In this document: piece by piece, positions 35,430 to 43,924 of the stretch
How the letters are laid out: every line of letters begins with the position of its first letter
Position numbering within the stretch: the first letter of the stretch is position 1
Assembly: GCF_001721045.1 (NCBI RefSeq)
Contig: NZ_MDER01000086.1
Coordinates: forward strand, 1 to 64,000
DNA length: 64,000 bases
Direction of reading: 5' to 3'
Origin: Paenibacillus nuruki
Lineage (GTDB): Bacteria > Bacillota > Bacilli > Paenibacillales > Paenibacillaceae
Notes under the pieces: generated by a model
The model's input: only the letters and a program-made list of their open reading frames with translations
Databases searched by the model: none
What the model was told of the DNA's origin: nothing
Translations under genes and position numbers: made by a program

Positions 35430-35623
35430 ATTATTTTTAATCATATATATGTCATTCTTTAGTAGCATTAGTATGTCATATGCTACATCCATTTTTCTAT
35501 TATCTTCTACTCTATCTGTATCGGTACAGTTTGATTTTATCGTGATTGTGAGCGGTCTACTAGCCGCAGTATATTGAATAAGCGTTCTTATTCTATAGCA
35601 AATGATCGTTTGGAGGTATACCG

Positions 35624-36544
35624 ATGTCTACAGATTCAAAGCGTTTACCCGCTTATTTTGCTGCACTGGCTTATGCACTAATTATAGGATTTTCATTTTT
35701 ATTTATGAAAATGACAGTCGATACCGCTCATCCATTGGATGTACTGGCTCATCGGTTTTTGTTATCTACGTTGGTGATGGGCATTCCGATTGTGTTCGGT
35801 TGGATTAAGGTCACATGTACATGGCGAGATATCTGGCGCATGCTACCTTTGGCGTTGTTATCGCCGATTCTATTTTTTGCTTTTCAAGCGTTCGGATTGT
35901 TGTATGCTTCTTCTTCCGAAGCTGGCATTATACAAGCAACCGCGCCTATTTTTACATTAATATTGGCGACTTATTTTCTTAAAGAACAATCGTCATGGAT
36001 ACAGAAAAGTTCACTGTTATTGTCGGTGATAGGGGTAGTGTTTATTTTTGTTATGAAAGGCGGTACCCACTTTTCATTGAGTAATCTAGGAGGTATCTTG
36101 TTGTTGGTGGGATCTGCGCTTTGTTTTGCAGGGTACGGGGTACTGGCTCGTCCGCTGACACGACAGTACAATCCGCTTCAATTAACATGGGTGACGATGA
36201 TTACAGCTTGTGTATTATTTAATGTTGTCGCACTTGGTCGCCATCTGATCCTCGGGAATATGATCGACTACGTGCAGCCCTTGCTACAACCGAATTATGG
36301 ATTGGCTTTGTTGTATTTAGGTATCTTATCTTCGCTAGGCACAACTTTGTTATCTAGTTATGCCCTTTCTCATCTGGAAGCAACCAAAATGAGCGTATTT
36401 AGCAATTTTGCTACGATTACATCGATGATCGCAGGCACTGTATTTCTACATGAGCAGTTGATGTATTATCACATCATTGGTACAGCCTTGATTATTCTCG
36501 GCGTATTGGGAACCAATTGGGGGAAGCGTTCGATAGAAAGTTGA
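35624..36544 (+). CDS. EamA/DMT-family exporter
   Basis: A 306-residue transporter with ten hydrophobic segments and two EamA repeats (first FSFLFMKMTVDTAHPLDVLAHRF; second YGVLARPLTRQY). DMT proteins export amino acids, purines or other metabolites. TTGGAGG precedes the ATG. It is divergent from a MocR regulator, an arrangement in which the regulator usually controls the exporter. Substrate unknown. Confidence 0.88.
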   Translation: MSTDSKRLPAYFAALAYALIIGFSFLFMKMTVDTAHPLDVLAHRFLLSTLVMGIPIVFGWIKVTCTWRDIWRMLPLALLSPILFFAFQAFGLLYASSSEAGIIQATAPIFTLILATYFLKEQSSWIQKSSLLLSVIGVVFIFVMKGGTHFSLSNLGGILLLVGSALCFAGYGVLARPLTRQYNPLQLTWVTMITACVLFNVVALGRHLILGNMIDYVQPLLQPNYGLALLYLGILSSLGTTLLSSYALSHLEATKMSVFSNFATITSMIAGTVFLHEQLMYYHIIGTALIILGVLGTNWGKRSIES

Positions 36545-36662
36545 TATGTGAAAAAGAGAAATCAGGTTTTACACATCATTCATATGTAGTAACCACATGT
36601 GTAACCTTTCTTTATCTCAATGAATGGTTACAATAGATATCTGTTAGTTCTTCAAACTCAAA

Positions 36663-36728
36663 AAGAGCCAAAAGATAGTGAAAGCCGTCTGCATATTACG
36701 CAAGATGCTTTACTACCTTCTGGCTCTT
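36663..36728. terminator. Long imperfect hairpin between convergent genes
   Basis: AAGAGCCA (36663-36670) pairs with TGGCTCTT (36721-36728), and TAGTGAAAGC with GCTTTACTA inside, giving a 66-nt stem-loop. It lies between the convergent EamA and TerF-like genes and could terminate both. The right arm runs directly into the TTCATTC repeat, which supplies a pyrimidine-rich tail. Confidence 0.65.
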
Positions 36729-36782
36729 CATTCTTCATTCTTCATTCTTCATTCTTCATTCTTCATTCTTCATTCTTCATTC
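36727..36782. repeat. Heptanucleotide microsatellite, TTCATTC x 8
   Basis: Eight perfect head-to-tail copies of TTCATTC, starting in the right arm of the convergent hairpin and ending 9 bp before the stop codon of the TerF-like gene. Like the array at 295-420, it has a 7-bp unit and is pyrimidine-rich on the + strand. Confidence 0.96.
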
Positions 36783-36790
36783 TTTTAACA

Positions 36791-38089
36791 TTATGCCAAA
36801 ATGCCTTTTCTTCTCGCTTCTACAATCCAGCTTGGGAACTCACTTAACAATCGATCATATAACTCTTCATCACTGACTTTAGAAATATCGTCTAATTCGA
36901 AAAAGCTGGCATTATCTATAAATCGTCCTTTGAGTTCGTCCAATTGACGCAGAATACCATAGTTGGCATTGCCCAATCCGACAAACTGCCAGAATAGATT
37001 CTGATGCGAACTGTCGGTAATCAGTTTAGTGATTTTGCTCTTACTACTTACTCCACCATCGCTGAAAAAGATAATATACGTCGGAATCCGTACATTTGGC
37101 TCTTCGACGGTATATTTGCGAATCACATCTTCCATCACAGGCGGTTCATTGTTCGTTCCACCTTTGCTTCCTAATTTATACGTGCGTGCGACATAATCTT
37201 TATAATCTTCGGCTCGTACGCTTGGAGCCCGTAAAAATTCTTTGGCAAAAAACCATACATCCAATTCTCCATTATCATCAAATGCTGTTGCAATCGCCAG
37301 AATACGCTCAAACGCTTCTTGAACAATTCCTTTTTTATAGAGTGAATACATTGAACCTGAAGCATCGAATACTACCGCCACTCTTGCTTGAATCGGTGGA
37401 ATTTGTTTCTTTTCCAAAGATAAAGTCACTTTGCGTTTGAGTAAATCGATTTTGCCTAAAGATGGATTAGATGGTGGTGTCACAGATTCGGGTGTCGGTT
37501 CAGAAATCACGGGTGCTGGGGTAGTCTCAACAGAACTTGTTGGAACATCTACCGTTTCTTCAGGGCTGTCATCAATTTCTACTCCAAATGATTCAGCTAA
37601 AGGCTTCAATCCTCCAAAAAATCCACGTCCGATCGCTCGAACTTTAAATCCTTGCTGATAACGATAGACTTCTATAAAAATAAGCGCTGTCTCTGCGATC
37701 GCTTCTGTAATGGTATATGTAATCTCTTGCTCACCAATATGAAGCACAGCCTGGCATCCTTGTACTTCTGCAAAAGTACCGGCTCCTTCTAATGTTGCTG
37801 TAAATACACATTTGGCAACAGGAACACTTTGTAGTTTATCCATATCTAATGTGAATTGTGTACTTCGCTCTGTCGATTGTGTACATTGAACCGATTGATG
37901 CGGATCAACATTTTGATTATAAAAAATAAAATAGTCATCCGAAGGAACTTTGCCTGCTTCATCGACCATAAAGCAACTGATATCGAGTGGTGACGGTGAA
38001 GATTCACATTGAATTGTGACGTTCAATGAATGACCCTGTGCTAAATTAGTATTTTGCCCTTGATTCAATACGATATGTTCGCTAGCCAT
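36791..38089 (-). CDS. TerF-like protein: TerD domain fused to von Willebrand A domain
   Basis: A 432-residue cytosolic protein. The N-terminal ~180 residues are a TerD/tellurium-resistance domain (VLNQGQNTNLAQG, DDYFIFYNQ, ALIFIEVYRYQQGFKVRAIGRGF with C-terminal FFGGL). A Pro/Thr linker leads to a vWA domain with a MIDAS metal site (VFDASGSM, GGTNNEPP, FFSDGG). This is the TerF architecture, but no terZABCDE partners are nearby. TerD domains bind calcium. ATG 38089 with AAGGGG; a longer frame to 38371 would overlap the divergent gene's promoter and start. Confidence 0.88.
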   Translation of the reverse strand: MASEHIVLNQGQNTNLAQGHSLNVTIQCESSPSPLDISCFMVDEAGKVPSDDYFIFYNQNVDPHQSVQCTQSTERSTQFTLDMDKLQSVPVAKCVFTATLEGAGTFAEVQGCQAVLHIGEQEITYTITEAIAETALIFIEVYRYQQGFKVRAIGRGFFGGLKPLAESFGVEIDDSPEETVDVPTSSVETTPAPVISEPTPESVTPPSNPSLGKIDLLKRKVTLSLEKKQIPPIQARVAVVFDASGSMYSLYKKGIVQEAFERILAIATAFDDNGELDVWFFAKEFLRAPSVRAEDYKDYVARTYKLGSKGGTNNEPPVMEDVIRKYTVEEPNVRIPTYIIFFSDGGVSSKSKITKLITDSSHQNLFWQFVGLGNANYGILRQLDELKGRFIDNASFFELDDISKVSDEELYDRLLSEFPSWIVEARRKGILA

Positions 38090-38128
38090 AACAGCAACCC
38101 CTTTTTGAATCATGATTGTTATATTCTT

Positions 38129-38157
38129 ACCATAAAGCCTATTATTTTCCTCGTCAA
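38129..38157 (-). promoter_or_regulatory. Promoter of the TerF-like gene
   Basis: TTGACG (38152-38157), 17-nt spacer, TATGGT (38129-38134) on the minus strand, about 40 nt before the start codon. Confidence 0.65.
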
Positions 38158-38166
38158 ATCTAAACA

Positions 38167-38195
38167 TTACATAGGCTATAAATATACGGTATAAT
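38167..38195 (+). promoter_or_regulatory. Promoter of the secreted hypothetical gene
   Basis: TTACAT (38167-38172), 17-nt spacer, TATAAT (38190-38195), reading right towards the gene at 38257. It is back to back with the TerF-like promoter, 10 bp apart. Confidence 0.75.
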
Positions 38196-38256
38196 AGAAT
38201 AGAATATATAGGTATGCTACATAAAATAAAAGATCGTACAGAAAGGATTATCTTTG

Positions 38257-39342
38257 ATGAAAAAATGGATATTAACGATAGTATTGCTTCTATTATTACC
38301 TGTACAAGCCTTTGCTGCAAATAGTACAGATGATCATTTATCTTTTCCTGAAGATTTCCATATTGATACACAAATTGTGAATCTACCCCATGATCAAGCT
38401 GTTCTAGTAGATATGGCTAAGTACCATATTGAAATGGTTGATCTCAATACATCGAAGTCACTCTGGAAACAGTCTTATGATCGTATTTTCAGCTACGATG
38501 TGTTGATCGGTTCTAATAAGATGGTGTTGCTTGTTGATCATAAGAGCTCGCTACAGAAAATCACATTATCTACAGCGAAAGCCACAATGGGTAAAGTGCT
38601 ATCCACCACGACTTTGCCACAGACTCTGTATCAATCTGTTGCTGGGAATGGTTCGCAGCTAGATTGGTCTGCACCAACAGCAACAACTAAAGAACAGATT
38701 GTAGTTCAATCAACTAAACAGTTATCGGTCTATCAAGCACCGTGGAAAAAGGCTGTTCTCAGCACAACACCTTCGATTCAGCAGACCTTTAATTATGAAA
38801 ATGCTACTCCGTATCAAGTAAATACTCAATCGCATTATGTGGTCGCTCAATATAACGGTAGTAGCTTGATGCAATCCCAAAATGTCTTTTATATCTGGGA
38901 TACTGCTCACCCTACAGCAAAAGGCAAAACGATTACGACTCCATGGAATATCGATGCTGATTTTCAATTGCAAAATAATGAACTGATTCTCTACACTACC
39001 AATATTAAAGGGAATCCGTTAGGCGCCAATACAGACAAACCTTTTCCAGTCTATGCACGTTATCATCTAGCTACAGCTCAACCTACGTATGAAATGATGC
39101 GTACGTTAGCGGATCGTGATGCAGAATGGACAACCGATTATAATAACAATCAAGTCTTTCTTGTAGACGATAGTGAGCAGAAAAATTATTTGTATGATCG
39201 TAACGGTAAAGAAATCTGGCAAATGTCCAAAACATCTGACAACACAGTATCCAAATTTATTAAATACGAAAATGGTCTACTGTATATGATTGTTGAAAAT
39301 TTAGATCATCAGTTCTCGATCGTGAAGCAACCGCTATTGTAA
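38257..39342 (+). CDS. Secreted hypothetical protein
   Basis: A 361-residue protein with a clear Sec signal peptide (KKWILTIVLLLLLPVQAFA, cut near residue 20) and a beta-rich mature region with repeats of hydrophobic strands separated by Asp/Asn turns (e.g. VLIGSNKMVLLVDHKSSLQKITL; VFLVDDSEQKNYLYDRNGKEIW), resembling a beta-propeller. I do not recognise the family. ATG 38257 follows GAAAGGA. It is divergent from the TerF-like gene; no functional link is proven. Confidence 0.8.
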   Translation: MKKWILTIVLLLLLPVQAFAANSTDDHLSFPEDFHIDTQIVNLPHDQAVLVDMAKYHIEMVDLNTSKSLWKQSYDRIFSYDVLIGSNKMVLLVDHKSSLQKITLSTAKATMGKVLSTTTLPQTLYQSVAGNGSQLDWSAPTATTKEQIVVQSTKQLSVYQAPWKKAVLSTTPSIQQTFNYENATPYQVNTQSHYVVAQYNGSSLMQSQNVFYIWDTAHPTAKGKTITTPWNIDADFQLQNNELILYTTNIKGNPLGANTDKPFPVYARYHLATAQPTYEMMRTLADRDAEWTTDYNNNQVFLVDDSEQKNYLYDRNGKEIWQMSKTSDNTVSKFIKYENGLLYMIVENLDHQFSIVKQPLL

Positions 39343-39370
39343 TCTTATCTATCTGTTGAAATAAAAAGAT

Positions 39371-39410
39371 AAACACGCTGTTCTTATACAAAGAGCAGCG
39401 TGTTTTTTTA
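39371..39410 (+). terminator. Terminator of the secreted protein gene
   Basis: AAACACGCTGTTCTT pairs with AGAGCAGCGTGTTT, loop about 6 nt, then TTTTTTAT. It lies 30 bp after the stop codon. Confidence 0.92.
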
Positions 39411-39496
39411 TATCTTATTTATGGAGCTGACAAGTCTACTTAACGTGATATCTTATACCTTTTTTCGAGACAACTATCTATACGATAGCAAACGAT

Positions 39497-40531
39497 TTAA
39501 CCAAACACATCTTCTTTGGTTCGTACCAGTTGAGCTAGAAAAGCTAAACCTAATCCTTGTCCCCAACCTTGAATACGTTTGGCTGGCACTTTGCGGTAGC
39601 CGTCGATATCGTTCATGACAGCCGTCCCTGCGGATACACCTGTGATGGTGCCATCTTCTTTGATTTTCGACAGAATGCCATCTATCGCTTTTTGCGTATA
39701 TTTATTATACAGTCTGCCTTGCAATAACAACGCTGTCGCAATACCGGCAGAACCTGATGTCTCCAGATAAGACGTCTCATCTGTTAGTACAGTATGCCAT
39801 AACCCTTCTGGCGATTGCAGACGTACCAGAGCACTTAATTGATCTCGCAGAGAACCATCGATAATCATATAGGATGGATGTTGCACTGGAATAAATTTGA
39901 GTGCTTTTGCCATCGTGAGTGCCGCCCATGAATTACCACGCGCCCAGTACATCCCTGACATATGATGCTGATTCACATGATCCCAACCATGATAATACAG
40001 ATTAGTATCGTTATCTTGCAAAAATTCTTCATGTCCATGATACTGCTTCAAGCCGTCTTCAATATACTTTTCATTGCCTAACAAATGACCGATTCGCAAC
40101 AAATAATAACCAGCCATAAACATCGTATCTACCCATGCTTGCTGTGGAAATACATCGGTTAATGAATTAACGGTATGCTGGAAAATACCATCGGCGAAAC
40201 GCTCGGCTCGGCTATCTAGAAATTCCGCCATTTCTTTGGCAATATCCAAGTACTTCTCTTCACCTGTCGCTTCATATAACGTCAGCAAACAATGACCGAT
40301 CGAGACGCCATTAACCGATAACTGTGGTAGTCCTTCTTCGATCTGTTCATCGATCCAGATTTTGAGTTTGTCCAAGTATTCCTTTTTGCCAGTCGCTTCA
40401 TAGGCTTCACATATACCATAAAAAGCCACACCACCCGGCCAATCCCAACGGAAATCCATATTAAATGTACGTTCAACGACACGATCTATCACATCACGGA
40501 TATGTTGTTCATCAAATTGTAATGCAGGCAT
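39497..40531 (-). CDS. yesR: GH105 unsaturated rhamnogalacturonyl hydrolase (YesR/YteR-like)
   Basis: A 344-residue cytosolic (alpha/alpha)6-barrel enzyme. WDWPGGVAFYGICEAYEATG, the candidate catalytic Asp135 in WVDTMFMAGYYL, and GMYWARGNSWAALTMAKAL are GH88/105 hallmarks. It removes the unsaturated galacturonyl residue left by rhamnogalacturonan lyases. No signal peptide is present, so it acts on imported oligosaccharides. It is the last gene of the yes-like locus, 88 bp after the esterase gene. Confidence 0.9.
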   Translation of the reverse strand: MPALQFDEQHIRDVIDRVVERTFNMDFRWDWPGGVAFYGICEAYEATGKKEYLDKLKIWIDEQIEEGLPQLSVNGVSIGHCLLTLYEATGEEKYLDIAKEMAEFLDSRAERFADGIFQHTVNSLTDVFPQQAWVDTMFMAGYYLLRIGHLLGNEKYIEDGLKQYHGHEEFLQDNDTNLYYHGWDHVNQHHMSGMYWARGNSWAALTMAKALKFIPVQHPSYMIIDGSLRDQLSALVRLQSPEGLWHTVLTDETSYLETSGSAGIATALLLQGRLYNKYTQKAIDGILSKIKEDGTITGVSAGTAVMNDIDGYRKVPAKRIQGWGQGLGLAFLAQLVRTKEDVFG

Positions 40532-40619
40532 AATATAATCATCCTTTCGCTATCACTTATAGAGTTATGATCAGAAATCGGAATATTCTTATTACAGAAT
40601 AGCTAGATCAGCATGTAGG

Positions 40620-41915
40620 TTAGCGTAAATACATCAATAAAGGTTGAATCGCTAGCTCACGAATACGTTCAGCAACCAATTGGGCAACTTGAAATGCACC
40701 TTGTTCTTGAAAATGCGTATTGTCTTCCATCCCATCAGGAAAATGGATATATTCTCCCGGATACAACCATACGAATAACGACTTGCTTTGTTCTTCACCC
40801 AACGACTCTAATAGCATCTTGGTCTGCTCTGCTAGATCAATTAGGGGTACTTGCTGTTCTGCCGCTAGTTCTTTGACAGCTACAATATAATCGCCATGTG
40901 TATCCATAAGGAATCCATTAGCATCAAAGTAACGCCGACTTACCGGTGTGATTAAGATTGGGTTAGCCCCTTTAGTGCGAGCGACTTCGATATATTGCAA
41001 TAAATAATCTTTGTACGTTGTAAATGGTTCTGTACCACGCGCAGGATCATTCTTTTCATCATTATGACCGAATTGGATCAACAGAAAATCGCCTGCTTTG
41101 AGCTGATCTGCAATGATAGTCAGTCGTCCTTCATCAATAAAGCTTTTGGAACTACGACCAGATATCGCATGATTATCTACACAGACATCATGTTTGAATA
41201 GTGCAGGCAACATTTGCCCCCAACCGGCATAAGGAGCGCCGCCTTCCTTCTGATCGGTTACAGTAGAATCTCCTGCGATAAATAGTTTGAGCACTTGAGG
41301 TACTGCTGTAATCTCTACCGCATTTAGACGTGGCGCTTTGCCACTGATATGCAGTTGCAATTTATTGTCGATCACAGGAACGGTAAATAATTTACTGATC
41401 CACTGCCCCGGCAACGTGTCGATAGGCGGTAACATCAACTTGCCTGCTCCACATTTGATAATCGTATGGGTAGCCGCTTGTTCATCTCCCACCATGATCT
41501 GGATCTGATATGTACCATTAGGTAGATCAGTTATAAATGAAGTCCCTAGCGGAATACAGAAACTACTTTTCAAATGATCGGTAGTCACGACACTCTGGTC
41601 TGTACGGTTGTAATGACTGTACATAGCGCTTCGTTCTCGTCCATATACTCTTTCTGGATGTGCAAATCCATACGACGACCTATTCTGCACATTCTCCTCG
41701 TACCGATCATCAGGAGACACAGCGATATAACCGGGAGTGACTTCTCCCGGTCCAAAATCATATCGCAATGGTGCAGGTAACGGTTCAGGCACTGAAAGAT
41801 CAGATGTAGATGAAATAGGGATAGATGACGATTCACCTAATGCTGCGTTGGCATCGCCACCTTCTGTTATCCGCCATGGTTCTGTAGAAGTATGAGTGGT
41901 TGATTGATCATTCAT
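40620..41915 (-). CDS. yesT: Rhamnogalacturonan acetylesterase (CE12, SGNH fold)
   Basis: A 431-residue esterase with no signal peptide. After a ~45-residue polar stretch comes a beta-sandwich-like N-terminal domain (about 50-200) and then the SGNH domain: catalytic Ser217 in LFIAGDSTVTDQ, GWGQML, NHAISGRSSKSF, FGHNDEKND and the C-terminal DNTHFQEQG with the catalytic Asp-His pair. It removes acetyl groups from rhamnogalacturonan oligomers. The symbol follows B. subtilis YesT/YesY. ATG 41915 follows GGTGG; an ATG at 41927 lacks spacing to its SD. Confidence 0.88.
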   Translation of the reverse strand: MNDQSTTHTSTEPWRITEGGDANAALGESSSIPISSTSDLSVPEPLPAPLRYDFGPGEVTPGYIAVSPDDRYEENVQNRSSYGFAHPERVYGRERSAMYSHYNRTDQSVVTTDHLKSSFCIPLGTSFITDLPNGTYQIQIMVGDEQAATHTIIKCGAGKLMLPPIDTLPGQWISKLFTVPVIDNKLQLHISGKAPRLNAVEITAVPQVLKLFIAGDSTVTDQKEGGAPYAGWGQMLPALFKHDVCVDNHAISGRSSKSFIDEGRLTIIADQLKAGDFLLIQFGHNDEKNDPARGTEPFTTYKDYLLQYIEVARTKGANPILITPVSRRYFDANGFLMDTHGDYIVAVKELAAEQQVPLIDLAEQTKMLLESLGEEQSKSLFVWLYPGEYIHFPDGMEDNTHFQEQGAFQVAQLVAERIRELAIQPLLMYLR

Positions 41916-41992
41916 TGGTTCCACCATCCTTGCCTAGATCGCTTTGATCCTGAATTGCTACAGTATTGTGCATTATTTATGATTTTTAAAAA

Positions 41993-42898
41993 TTATCCTT
42001 TGATCCCACTAGAACTAATCCCTTCAACGATATGTCTTTGGAAAGCGAAGAAGATTGCAACAACAGGTAGTAAGCTGACAATCGACATTGCAAACATCGC
42101 ACCCCAGTTAGAAGACGATTCGCTATCTAAAAACATTTTCAGACCCATAGAGACTGTATATTTATCCGGTGAATTCAAGTACAATACCGGACCGAGTAAA
42201 TCTTCCCAACGCCAGTAAAAGGAGAAAATCGCTGCTGTTGCTAGCGAAGACTTAATCAGTGGCAAAATGATCTGTATAAACAAACGGAATTTACCACAGC
42301 CATCAATCGTTGCCGCTTCATCCAAATCTTTAGGAATCGTGCGGATAAACTGTACCATCAAGAAAATAAAGAACGGTGCTCCGAAAAACTGTGGAACGAC
42401 AATTGGATAGATACTGTTCAACCATCCTAATTTGGTGAAAATAATATATTGTGGAACTAGCACGACATCATGAGGCAACATCAAAGTAACCATCATAATC
42501 GCAAACCAGAAGTTCCGACCTTTAAAATTCAAGCGAGCAAATCCAAAGGCAATCACAGCAGACGATAAGACAACGCCGACCGTAGAGATCACTACAATCA
42601 CCAGTGAATTCCACATATAATGTCCGAAAGAATAACCGCCGACACCTTTCCAGCCTGTAATATAGTTATCCCACATCCACTGTGCAGGTAATAATGTATT
42701 GGCTGTTGCAAAGATCGTACGGCTTTCTTTGAATGAACTCAGTAACATCCAGGCAATCGGATACATCATTAAGACGGCGAGTAAGCCGACAAAAATATGA
42801 TAGATGGGCCATTTGATTTTGCGCCAGAACCAACCTTTTTGCGCTCGTGTACTGCTGATCACATTGTATTCCGGGATAGACGCTTTACGTTCAGCCAT
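41993..42898 (-). CDS. yesQ: Rhamnogalacturonan-oligosaccharide ABC importer permease (YesQ-like)
   Basis: A 301-residue CUT1-type permease of the MalG class with six membrane segments. It has the coupling loop [27 protein letters not shown] and ends [10 protein letters not shown], typical of this subfamily. It pairs with the following-strand neighbour permease (2-nt gap). No ATPase gene is present, so it likely uses a shared MsmX-type ATPase as CUT1 systems of Bacilli do. Confidence 0.92.
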   Translation of the reverse strand: MAERKASIPEYNVISSTRAQKGWFWRKIKWPIYHIFVGLLAVLMMYPIAWMLLSSFKESRTIFATANTLLPAQWMWDNYITGWKGVGGYSFGHYMWNSLVIVVISTVGVVLSSAVIAFGFARLNFKGRNFWFAIMMVTLMLPHDVVLVPQYIIFTKLGWLNSIYPIVVPQFFGAPFFIFLMVQFIRTIPKDLDEAATIDGCGKFRLFIQIILPLIKSSLATAAIFSFYWRWEDLLGPVLYLNSPDKYTVSMGLKMFLDSESSSNWGAMFAMSIVSLLPVVAIFFAFQRHIVEGISSSGIKG

Positions 42899-42900
42899 AA

Positions 42901-43809
42901 TTAACGCCCTCCCCCTTCAGATTCATAGAACACCCACATTTTAGATGTTTTGAATAATACAAATGTTAGAATACCGATAAAGATCAACATTACCCATGCC
43001 ATTGCAGCGGCATAACCCATATTGTTGAACATAAATGCCTGACGGAATAAATACAGTGAATACAACATGGTTCCATCCAGTGGTCCGCCTTCTCCTTTAG
43101 AGATCACATAGGCAGGTACGAATGTCATAAATGCACTAATCGTCTGCATAATCAGATTAAATAAAATAACAGGACTGAGCAGTGGCAATGTTATATTCAG
43201 AAATTTGCGTACAGGTGAAGCGCCATCGACACTAGCGGCTTCATACATTTCCGGTGAAATATTTTTCAAGCCAGCAAGGAAAATCAACATCGATGATCCA
43301 AATTGCCATACTGATAACGTAATCAGCATACCTAGAGCAGCTGTAGCATTACCAAACCAGTTTACAGGTGCCGCACCGAACGCCATTAAGAAATGGTTGA
43401 CGATCCCTTGCTCACTAAAAATATTACGCCACATAATAGATACAGCTACGCTGCCACCAATAATCGAGGGTAAATAATAAATTGTCCGATATGTACCCAC
43501 CATCCGTGATGCTGTATTCAGCACCATCGCAACAAATAAAGCAAAAGCTAATCGTAATGGAACACCTACAAATACATAATAGATCGTGACTCTCACCGAG
43601 TTCCAATACTTCGGATCATTGGTAAACATTTTTTCAAAATTACCAAGTCCTATCCAGCGTGGCGAAGTAAACAAGTTATAGCTGGTAAAAGATAGATAGA
43701 GCGATATAAACATAGGGATCAAAGTAAAAGCCAGAAAGCCAATAATAAAAGGACTAATAAAAGCATATCCGGTCAAATTGGTTTTTAAAGACTCATTACG
43801 TATAGCCAT
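42901..43809 (-). CDS. yesP: Rhamnogalacturonan-oligosaccharide ABC importer permease (YesP-like)
   Basis: A 302-residue MalF-class permease, six membrane segments, with [20 protein letters not shown] at the N terminus and the EAA loop [28 protein letters not shown] 43809 has AGGAGGTG 9 nt upstream; a GTG at 43821 sits directly on that site. Together with YesQ and the lipoprotein YesO it forms the importer. Confidence 0.92.
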   Translation of the reverse strand: MAIRNESLKTNLTGYAFISPFIIGFLAFTLIPMFISLYLSFTSYNLFTSPRWIGLGNFEKMFTNDPKYWNSVRVTIYYVFVGVPLRLAFALFVAMVLNTASRMVGTYRTIYYLPSIIGGSVAVSIMWRNIFSEQGIVNHFLMAFGAAPVNWFGNATAALGMLITLSVWQFGSSMLIFLAGLKNISPEMYEAASVDGASPVRKFLNITLPLLSPVILFNLIMQTISAFMTFVPAYVISKGEGGPLDGTMLYSLYLFRQAFMFNNMGYAAAMAWVMLIFIGILTFVLFKTSKMWVFYESEGGGR

Positions 43810-43853
43810 AAGCGTTCGCACCTCCTCAGATCGTTGAGATTTTGAGAGATAAG

Positions 43854-43892
43854 AGTGAACCGGGTGGAGAATTATCCAACGTCCGGTTCACT
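43854..43892 (-). promoter_or_regulatory. Intercistronic hairpin between yesO and yesP
   Basis: AGTGAACCGG (43854-43863) and CCGGTTCACT (43883-43892) form a perfect 10-bp stem with a 19-nt loop and no U tract. Such hairpins after binding-protein genes protect the upstream mRNA end and give more binding protein than permease; here that role is inferred. Confidence 0.6.
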
Positions 43893-43924
43893 TTCTCTAC
43901 ATGTATCAGCTAACGAGTGCCATA

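Noticed and set aside
36620-36847. 75-residue open frame over the hairpin and TTCATTC array.
   Set aside because: No ribosome binding site, low-complexity content, overlaps the 3' end of the TerF-like gene.
38090-38371. N-terminal extension of the TerF-like protein by about 94 residues.
   Set aside because: The extension would cross its own promoter and the start of the divergent gene, and TerD domains begin close to the chosen Met.
43860-43870. CGGGTGG sequence as a T-box antiterminator core.
   Set aside because: No specifier stem or amino-acid gene context; it is part of the yesO-yesP hairpin loop.
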